Shown in pieces: positions 1 through 5,188 of a stretch of 5,964 nucleotides of DNA (within the stretch, counting starts at the first letter, position 1; each line of letters begins with the position of its first letter). The stretch is from Flavobacteriales bacterium (GTDB lineage: Bacteria; Bacteroidota; Bacteroidia; Flavobacteriales_F; PHOS-HE28): positions 1 to 5,964 of the forward strand of contig JADZGG010000193.1 in assembly GCA_020854015.1 (NCBI GenBank). The letters are read 5' to 3'. The position numbers and the translations under genes were made by a program. The notes beneath the pieces are model-generated. The model was not told the DNA's origin and did no database searches. It was given only the letters and a program-made list of their open reading frames with translations.

Positions 1-60
1 GATCCACCCGAGCACGGCCACTTCAGGCAAGCACAAGGAACATCCCACCGACGAAGGCGA

Positions 61-77
61 TCTTGCACCCTGCAAGA
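61..77. repeat. Short inverted repeat upstream of the helicase start
   Basis: Two perfect 7-base arms, TCTTGCA (61-67) and TGCAAGA (71-77), flank a CCC spacer and end 6 bases before the ATG at 84. In RNA this would be a short hairpin close to the ribosome-binding position; in DNA it could be a small operator. The 3-base loop is tight and 7-bp repeats occur by chance, so function is uncertain. The rest of 1-83 shows no gene, no TAnnTTTG element and no terminator that I can recognise. Confidence 0.3.
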
Positions 78-83
78 AGTCCC

Positions 84-2369
84 ATGGAGATCGAAGTGAC
101 CGAAATGGCCACGACCGCCGCCGCGTTCGTTAACAGCACCGACCGGCATGTGTTCCTCACGGGCAAGGCGGGCACAGGCAAGACCACCTTCCTGCGGCAA
201 CTTGCGGAGCGCACACACAAGCGTTACGTCATCCTCGCCCCCACCGGCATCGCAGCGCTTAACGCGAAAGGTGTCACGCTGCACTCCCAATTCCTGTTCC
301 CGCTCGGGTCCTTCATTCCGGAACGCAACGCACCGCAGGAGGTGAACGCCCTTGGCAACTTCTGGGACCGCGACAACCTCACGCGCAAGCACCCGCTGAA
401 CGGCATGCGGCGCAACGTGCTTCGCGAGGTGGACCTGCTGATCATCGATGAGGTCAGTATGCTGCGTGCCGACCTGCTCGATGCCGTTGACCATCGCATG
501 CGCTGGGTGAAAGGGCGGTATGATCGCAGTTTCGGTGGGGCGCAGGTACTGCTGATCGGCGACCTGTACCAGCTTCCGCCCGTGGTGAAGGACCACGAAT
601 GGAGCGTACTGAAGCGGTACTACAGGAGCCCGCATTTCTTCGAGGCGCTTGCCCTACGTCCCTATTCCGATGGAAGCGGTGGCTTCGTACACATCGAGCT
701 GGACAAGATCTTCCGACAGCAGGACGCGCACTTCATCCATATCCTCAACAACTTCCGGAACAACACGGTGACGACGGAGGATGTGGCGGCGCTCAACCAG
801 CACTACCGTCCTGAGGTCCGCAAGGAAGATGAAGGCATCATCACCCTCACCACTCACAACAACAAGGCCGACGAACTGAATCGTCACGCATTGGACCGGT
901 TGCCAGGTCCTTCAAGCACTTTCGAAGCGGAGGTTGATGGCGAGTTCCCGGAGAGCATGTTCCCCTTGAATCCCTCGTTGGAACTGCGTGTGGGCGCCCA
1001 GGTGATGTTCACCCGCAACGATCCCGAACGGGCCTACTTCAATGGCAAGCTGGCCAAGGTCACGCGCATCGAAAAGGAGTCCATCGAAGTCGAGATGCAC
1101 GACAGCGGCATGCCCTACGTGCTGAAGAAGGAACGCTGGGAGAACAAGCGCTACAAGGTGCTCGACGACACCAAGGAGTTGATGGAGGACATCATCGGCA
1201 GCTTCGATCACTACCCGATCAAGCTGGCGTGGGCCATCACCGTGCACAAGAGCCAGGGCCTCACCTTCGACAAGGCGATCATCGATGTGGGACAGGCCTT
1301 CGCTCCGGGCCAGGTCTATGTGGCGCTCTCGCGACTTCGCAGCCTCGACGGGCTCATCCTTCGCACACGGATCAACCCCGGTGTGGTGAGCAGCGATGCG
1401 GAAGTAGTGGCCTTCACCGCTCGCAAGGAGGACGTCTCTGTACTTCCGGATCTGCTGAAGGACCAACAACAGGGCTACGTGCGCGAAGTGCTCTCCACCA
1501 CGTTCCACATGGACCCACTGTTGAAAATGGCCGAACGGGTGTACAAGGCGCACGAGAACACCTTCTTCGCCGACACGGCCATCCGCCAGGGGCTGGTGGA
1601 CCTGGTCGCGGACCTGAAGCGTGAATCAGAGAACACCTTGAAATTCCGCGGACAGCTGATGCGCTTGCTCGCCGCTCGAGCGGATGTGGACCTGCTGGCA
1701 CGGCTGGAGAAAGGCGGCACCTATTACTCGGACCTGCTTCTGGCCCGCGTGAAGGACCTGCTGCGGAACAAGGCCGTGCTGGAACGCCTCACCGGCACCA
1801 AGGCCTACCGCGAGGACCTCGATGACCTGGATTCAGCGTTGATGCGCAAGTTGGCCGCGATCGGCAAGGCGGGTCACATCACCCAGTGCATCCTGAACAA
1901 TAAGGAGGTGACGCGCCACGAAGGCCTGGAGAAGCGATTGCACGACAAGCGACAGGCCGTGCTTGAACAAGTGGCTGCCTTCATGGCCGAGCATCATCCT
2001 GCCGGTAAAGGCAAGAGCGGCCGAGTGAGGAAGAAACGCGGAGAAGGGGCTCCGGAGGGTAAGCCGCAAAAGGGCGACAGCTACAAGCTCTCCTGCACCC
2101 TGTTCGCCGAAGGCTTGAGCATCGAGGCGATCGCCGAAAAGCGGGGGTTGACGAAGACCACCATTGAAAGCCACATGGCACCGGGGATCCGGAGCGGGGA
2201 GGTTGATATCACACGGATCCTGTCGAAAGAGGACCTGGAGCGTGTGGCCGCCCGCATCGCCGAAGAGCCTGAAGCGAACACGAAAGCCCTGCATGCCCAC
2301 TTCAACGGAGCTTACTCCTACGGCTGGATACGCATGGTCCAGGCTTGGATGGAGAGCAAAGGGGACTGA
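84..2369 (+). CDS. Pif1/RecD-like superfamily 1 DNA helicase with C-terminal helix-turn-helix domain
   Basis: An ATP-driven DNA helicase of the Pif1/RecD-like SF1 group, 761 residues from the ATG at 84. Visible motifs: Walker A GKAGTGKTT (27-35), Walker B LLIIDEVSML (118-127, Asp-Glu 122-123), motif III GDLYQLPPV (159-167), an arginine-bearing IFRQQD segment near 210, WAITVHKSQGLTFD (383-396) and QVYVALSRLRSLDGL (410-424), the UvrD_C_2-like end of the motor. A long helical region follows (about 450-640), then a Lys/Arg/Gly-rich linker (about 640-664). A C-terminal domain (about 666-755) containing LSIEAIAEKRGLTKTTIESH resembles the HTH_40 domain found at the C-terminus of some RecQ-type helicases. 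The frame stays open to the left edge, and a TTG at 63 would add 7 residues. The ATG at 84 is preferred because only a short lead normally precedes the FVN..HVFLTGKAGTGKT block; the ATG at 105 is a second choice. All motor motifs are intact. A role in replication, repair or G-quadruplex/R-loop handling is inferred from the family; the exact substrate is unknown. Confidence 0.93.
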   Translation: MEIEVTEMATTAAAFVNSTDRHVFLTGKAGTGKTTFLRQLAERTHKRYVILAPTGIAALNAKGVTLHSQFLFPLGSFIPERNAPQEVNALGNFWDRDNLTRKHPLNGMRRNVLREVDLLIIDEVSMLRADLLDAVDHRMRWVKGRYDRSFGGAQVLLIGDLYQLPPVVKDHEWSVLKRYYRSPHFFEALALRPYSDGSGGFVHIELDKIFRQQDAHFIHILNNFRNNTVTTEDVAALNQHYRPEVRKEDEGIITLTTHNNKADELNRHALDRLPGPSSTFEAEVDGEFPESMFPLNPSLELRVGAQVMFTRNDPERAYFNGKLAKVTRIEKESIEVEMHDSGMPYVLKKERWENKRYKVLDDTKELMEDIIGSFDHYPIKLAWAITVHKSQGLTFDKAIIDVGQAFAPGQVYVALSRLRSLDGLILRTRINPGVVSSDAEVVAFTARKEDVSVLPDLLKDQQQGYVREVLSTTFHMDPLLKMAERVYKAHENTFFADTAIRQGLVDLVADLKRESENTLKFRGQLMRLLAARADVDLLARLEKGGTYYSDLLLARVKDLLRNKAVLERLTGTKAYREDLDDLDSALMRKLAAIGKAGHITQCILNNKEVTRHEGLEKRLHDKRQAVLEQVAAFMAEHHPAGKGKSGRVRKKRGEGAPEGKPQKGDSYKLSCTLFAEGLSIEAIAEKRGLTKTTIESHMAPGIRSGEVDITRILSKEDLERVAARIAEEPEANTKALHAHFNGAYSYGWIRMVQAWMESKGD

Positions 2370-2431
2370 ACGCGCGACCGCTGGGATACCTTTATTCACG
2401 GCCGATCGTCGGGGCGGACCTTCAATGCCGC

Positions 2432-2439
2432 TACTTTTG
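2432..2439 (+). promoter_or_regulatory. Putative Bacteroidota -7 promoter element (TAnnTTTG) of the cold-shock gene
   Basis: TACTTTTG matches the Bacteroidota primary-sigma -7 consensus TAnnTTTG at every fixed position and lies 49 bases before the cold-shock ATG. Transcription would begin near 2445, giving a leader of roughly 40-45 bases. I do not see a good TTG/TTTG -33 partner 17-23 bases upstream, so the call rests on one element. A weaker 7-of-8 match, TACCTTTA, lies at 2387-2394. The rest of the 2370-2488 spacer has no recognisable gene and no clear terminator for the helicase. Confidence 0.5.
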
Positions 2440-2449
2440 TCCCATAAGG

Positions 2450-2469
2450 CATCGGTGCTTTTACCGGTG
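2450..2469 (+). other. Small hairpin in the predicted 5' leader of the cold-shock mRNA
   Basis: CATCGGT (2450-2456) can pair with ACCGGTG (2463-2469) with one U-G wobble around a 6-base GCUUUU loop, giving 7 pairs. It sits inside the predicted leader and ends 19 bases before the ATG. Cold-shock mRNAs in other bacteria often have structured leaders, so a regulatory role is possible, but the hairpin is small and unproven. Confidence 0.3.
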
Positions 2470-2488
2470 TTCAACAACAAGTAGTACA

Positions 2489-2680
2489 ATGGCAAGTGGT
2501 AAAGTGAAGTTCTTCAACACGGAGAAAGGTTTCGGGTTCATCACCCCTGACGAAGGCGGCAAGGACGTATTCGTCCACAAGACCGGCACCCGTGACGCCC
2601 TTTGGGAAGGTGACGCCGTCACCTACGAAGTGGAAGAGAGCCCCAAGGGCCTCAACGCTGTGAACGTGAAGAAGGCCTAA
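2489..2680 (+). CDS. CspA-family cold-shock protein
   Basis: A 63-residue single-domain cold-shock (OB-fold) protein that binds single-stranded RNA and DNA in the cytoplasm and typically melts RNA secondary structure. The start MASGKVKFFN is the usual family N-terminus; RNP1 is KGFGFI (13-18) and RNP2 is VFVH (27-30). After RNP2 it reads KTGTRDALWEGDAVTYEVE instead of the FSAI... loop of E. coli/Bacillus Csp proteins. This makes it slightly shorter than the usual 65-70 residues; a shortened loop of this sort fits Bacteroidota homologues as I remember them. The end, SPKGLNAVNVKKA, keeps the conserved G-x-x-A-x-N-V strand. The frame is open upstream as far as an ATG at 2345 inside the helicase gene, but those codons give no family-like sequence, so the ATG at 2489 is chosen. 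It is probably transcribed on its own, from the promoter element at 2432 to the hairpin at 2706. No strong Shine-Dalgarno is present; the bases before the ATG are AGTAGTACA. Confidence 0.95.
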   Translation: MASGKVKFFNTEKGFGFITPDEGGKDVFVHKTGTRDALWEGDAVTYEVEESPKGLNAVNVKKA

Positions 2681-2705
2681 GGCCCCATCTACGATCCAAG
2701 AACGG

Positions 2706-2731
2706 GAAGCCGGTCCGCAAGGACCGGCTTC
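2706..2731 (+). terminator. Strong GNRA-capped hairpin, likely terminator of the cold-shock gene
   Basis: Perfect 11-bp arms GAAGCCGGTCC (2706-2716) and GGACCGGCTTC (2721-2731) enclose a GCAA tetraloop. A G-U and a G-C pair can extend the stem to 2704-2733. It begins 26 bases after the cold-shock stop. The 3' side continues CTCTCATTCC, pyrimidine-rich but without a true U-run, so it may act as an imperfect intrinsic terminator or as a 3'-end-stabilising structure. It separates the cold-shock gene from the oxidoreductase gene downstream. Confidence 0.75.
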
Positions 2732-2802
2732 TCTCATTCCAACCTGTCGGATCGGCAGCTGCCCCAATGCGGCACGTTCCCTGCTCAAAGCGGTACACGA
2801 CC

Positions 2803-3600
2803 ATGCGCCCCCGCATCATCACCATCCTATTGCTGGCACCGCTGTTCACCTTTGCCCAACCAGTCATGACCGACACCAGCGCCGCCCGAACCTCTCAGCT
2901 CACCGTTCAGATCTGGAGCGATGTGGTCTGCCCCTTCTGCTACATCGGCAAACGTGAGTTCGAGAACGCCCTGGAACGCTTTCCGCACAAGGACAGTGTG
3001 CTCGTTGAATGGAAGAGCTTCGAACTGGACCCCAACGCTCCGGCCACAAGCAACGAGAACACCTATACCATGCTGGCCCGCAAGTATGGAATGAGCATGG
3101 ATGATGCAAAGGCCCGGGTGACCAGTGTGGCCGATCGCGCACGCAGTGTTGGGCTGGACTACAACTTCGAACGGACGGTGATCGTCAACTCCTTCCAAGC
3201 ACACCGCTTGATCCAACTGGCAAAGTCCAAGGGCCTGGGTGATGCTATGGAGGAACGCCTCTTCAAAGCCTACTTCACCGAAGGTGCGAACATCGGCGAC
3301 CCGACCATATTGGTACGTCTGGGAACGGAGATCGGTCTGGATGCGAACGAGGTGAACGACCTGCTTGCTGGACAGGGCTTCAGCGAGGCCGTGCGCACGG
3401 ACGAATACGAAGCGCAGCAGCTGGGCATCCGGGGCGTGCCCTTCTTTGCCATCGACAGCAAATACGGGATCAGTGGTGCACAGAGCGCCGATCATTTCCT
3501 GAATGCGCTTGAGCACGCTTGGAAAGAGCGCCCCGCTGCGGAGTCGCTGGGGGGTGCCGTTTGCGAGCCGGGCAAGGCTGACTGCCTCCCTTTGGAGTGA
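2803..3600 (+). CDS. Exported FrnE/DsbA-family thiol oxidoreductase
   Basis: A thioredoxin-fold protein of the DsbA superfamily, FrnE-like branch, predicted to make or rearrange disulfides outside the cytoplasm. It has 265 residues from the ATG at 2803. Residues 1-18 form a signal peptide (MRPRIITILLLAPLFTFA, then QP). The in-frame ATG at 2767 would put a hydrophilic stretch in front of this signal, so 2803 is preferred. After a short linker the domain begins QLTVQIWSDVVCPFCYIGK, with the CPFC redox motif at 43-46. A helical insert carries NSFQAHRL (129-136), typical of FrnE-type members. The cis-proline loop is GIRGVPFFAID (Pro213), followed by ISGAQ (223-227). The C-terminus adds a short tail with two cysteines, Cys254 and Cys261 (CX6C). 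Many FrnE-like proteins are cytoplasmic, so the signal peptide is notable. No TAnnTTTG promoter is seen in 2732-2802, so the gene may depend on read-through past the hairpin or on a promoter I cannot recognise. A gene for a cysteine-containing secreted protein starts 40 bases downstream. The true substrate is unknown. Confidence 0.9.
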   Translation: MRPRIITILLLAPLFTFAQPVMTDTSAARTSQLTVQIWSDVVCPFCYIGKREFENALERFPHKDSVLVEWKSFELDPNAPATSNENTYTMLARKYGMSMDDAKARVTSVADRARSVGLDYNFERTVIVNSFQAHRLIQLAKSKGLGDAMEERLFKAYFTEGANIGDPTILVRLGTEIGLDANEVNDLLAGQGFSEAVRTDEYEAQQLGIRGVPFFAIDSKYGISGAQSADHFLNALEHAWKERPAAESLGGAVCEPGKADCLPLE

Positions 3601-3640
3601 GCGAAGGCAGCGTTTCGTGCCCATCTTCGGTCTTCAATAC

Positions 3641-5185
3641 ATGATGATGCGCCACCAATTGCTCCCCATCGCCGCGGCACTCTGCCTGAGCACTGCTGCC
3701 CAACCCACGTCCTCGGGCACCGAATTGTGGGTCACCTACATGGAGAACCTGGATCTCCAGTTCAACACCCCGCCGTACTTCGAACTGGTCATTTCCAGCG
3801 ATGTGGTCACGCAGGGAGAAGTACAGGTGCCCGCCACTGGATACGTCATTCCCTTCTCCGTGCCTGCGCAGCACGATACGGTGATCACCCTGCCGACGAA
3901 CATCTACTATCCCGAAGGTGACGAGGACGTGTTCGATTTCGGTCTTCGTGTGGTGGCGGATGATCCGGTCAACGTGTACGCCTATCACCATCGGCTCTAC
4001 TTCTCCGAAGCGTGCATGGCCCTGCCCTACGACCGATTGGGAAGCGAATACCTGGTGCTTGCGCACGAGGATGCCGTGAACACCTCGCCTTCTGAATTCG
4101 TGGTGCTCGCCACCGCGGATTCCACCGTCGTTGAGATCGTGCCTTCGGTGCTGACCGTAGGATTTCGTCCTCCGGGTGTACCGTATACCGTGTTGCTCGA
4201 TGAAGGACAGGCCTTCCAACAACAGGCGTTCGGAGACCTCAGCGGAAGCCGCGTGCGCAGCCTGGACCCTACGAAACCTGTTGCCGTGTTCGCCGGAGCA
4301 CGACAGGCCCGTGTGAATTGCCAGCTGAGCGCGGACGATCACCTCTACCAGCAGATCGAACCCGTCGCCAATTGGGGTCGGCTGTTCCACATCGTGCCGT
4401 TCAAGTTCCGCGGAGGGGATGAGTTGCGCGTGCTTTCCGGCAGTGACAACAACACCATCAGCATCACCGGTCAGGCCCCGGTCGTGTTGGACAGCGGCGA
4501 GGTGGCCGATGTGTTCATGTCCGCTCCAGGTGCCATCAGTGCGACCGCACCTGTGGCCGTGGGCCAGTTCAACGAGAGCCAGAACTGCAATCCCGCCAGC
4601 GGTGATCCTAGCTACCTATGGATACAACCATCCACATTGCAGGATGAACGGGCGGTCTGGAGCGCCTTGACCGGAGCGGGCACACCGGAGCACTTCGTGA
4701 ACGCAGTGGTGGGTGGAGAAGCCGGTGCACCGGTCCTGTTCTTGGATGGTGTGGATGTCAGCGCGCAGTTGCAGCCGATGAGCGGTGTACCCGGCATCTT
4801 CTGGGGCCAATACAGCATCAGCGCTGGCGAGCACAAGCTTGAGTGCACATCTGGCATGGAAGCCTGGGCCTACGGGTTCGGCGACTATAACAGCTATTCA
4901 TACCCGCTTGGTTACGGAAGTTCCCCGCTGGCGAATGGAATAGAGGACCTTCCGGGAGGGACGCAACTCGTCACCACCTTGTTGCTCACTCAAGGCAGCA
5001 CGTTCGAAGGAGCACGATGGGGACTGGACCCAGGCTCCCAACAGTTGGTCATCGATGCCACCGGGCGGGTGGTATGCACCATCGCTCCTGCTGAACGGTG
5101 CACGATCGACCTCGCATCAGGACACTACGTGCTCCGCAGCGCGGAAGCGAACGAAGGCAATTTCCTTCGATTGATCATCCAATAA
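3641..5185 (+). CDS. Secreted IgGFc-binding-domain protein with divergent T9SS-like C-terminal tail
   Basis: A 514-residue exported protein. Three ATG codons stand in a row at 3641, 3644 and 3647, any of which could start it. The N-terminus MMMRHQLLPIAAALCLSTAAQP is a signal peptide, with cleavage probably after STAA. Residues about 26-320 match the pattern of the IgGFc_binding domain: GTELWVTYMENL, FELVISSD, GLRVVADDPVNVYAYHH, SEYLVLAH, PVAVFAGARQARVNC, DHLYQQIEPVANWGRLFHIVPF and GDELRVLSGSDNNTISI. In animals this domain occurs in FCGBP-type mucus proteins; in Bacteroidota it occurs in surface or secreted proteins, where IgG binding is not established. Residues 316-420 continue with the strand-rich end of the domain (HKLECTSG, EAWAYGFGDYNSYSYPLGYG). 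The last 55 or so residues (LVIDATGRVV ... IDLASGHYVLRS ... FLRLIIQ) look like a T9SS type A sorting tail without the usual YPNP opening. Six cysteines remain after signal removal (125, 227, 316, 402, 479, 487). It may be co-transcribed with the oxidoreductase gene 40 bases upstream. Confidence 0.82.
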   Translation: MMMRHQLLPIAAALCLSTAAQPTSSGTELWVTYMENLDLQFNTPPYFELVISSDVVTQGEVQVPATGYVIPFSVPAQHDTVITLPTNIYYPEGDEDVFDFGLRVVADDPVNVYAYHHRLYFSEACMALPYDRLGSEYLVLAHEDAVNTSPSEFVVLATADSTVVEIVPSVLTVGFRPPGVPYTVLLDEGQAFQQQAFGDLSGSRVRSLDPTKPVAVFAGARQARVNCQLSADDHLYQQIEPVANWGRLFHIVPFKFRGGDELRVLSGSDNNTISITGQAPVVLDSGEVADVFMSAPGAISATAPVAVGQFNESQNCNPASGDPSYLWIQPSTLQDERAVWSALTGAGTPEHFVNAVVGGEAGAPVLFLDGVDVSAQLQPMSGVPGIFWGQYSISAGEHKLECTSGMEAWAYGFGDYNSYSYPLGYGSSPLANGIEDLPGGTQLVTTLLLTQGSTFEGARWGLDPGSQQLVIDATGRVVCTIAPAERCTIDLASGHYVLRSAEANEGNFLRLIIQ

Positions 5186-5188
5186 CGT

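Noticed and set aside
1..99. Tail of an upstream gene overlapping the helicase start
   Set aside because: One plus-strand frame runs from the edge to a TGA at 97-99, but its short translation is Arg/His-rich and unlike any real C-terminus I recognise.
912..1553. 213-codon minus-strand open frame inside the helicase gene
   Set aside because: Antisense shadow of conserved helicase motifs; no family resemblance.
2345..2488. N-terminally extended form of the cold-shock protein beginning inside the helicase gene
   Set aside because: The frame is open, but the extra 48 codons show no conserved or domain-like sequence, and the ATG at 2489 gives the exact family N-terminus.
1833..2495. 220-codon minus-strand open frame over the helicase 3' end and the cold-shock leader
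   Set aside because: No domain features, and it runs through the promoter/leader region of the cold-shock gene and the helicase HTH region.
3582..3610. CTGCCT/AGGCAG inverted repeat across the oxidoreductase stop codon as a terminator
   Set aside because: Only 6 pairs around a 17-base loop and no U-run; the small inner CTCC/GGAG stem is also too weak.
2827..3624. 265-codon minus-strand open frame opposite the oxidoreductase gene
   Set aside because: It covers the oxidoreductase gene almost exactly in antisense; the plus strand carries the signal peptide, CPFC and cis-Pro motifs, while this frame shows no domain.
3470..4390. 306-codon minus-strand open frame opposite the oxidoreductase/IgGFc-domain genes
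   Set aside because: It has a composition rich in His, Arg, Gly and Val with no recognisable domain, and lies antisense to well-supported genes; typical of open frames opposite GC-rich coding DNA.
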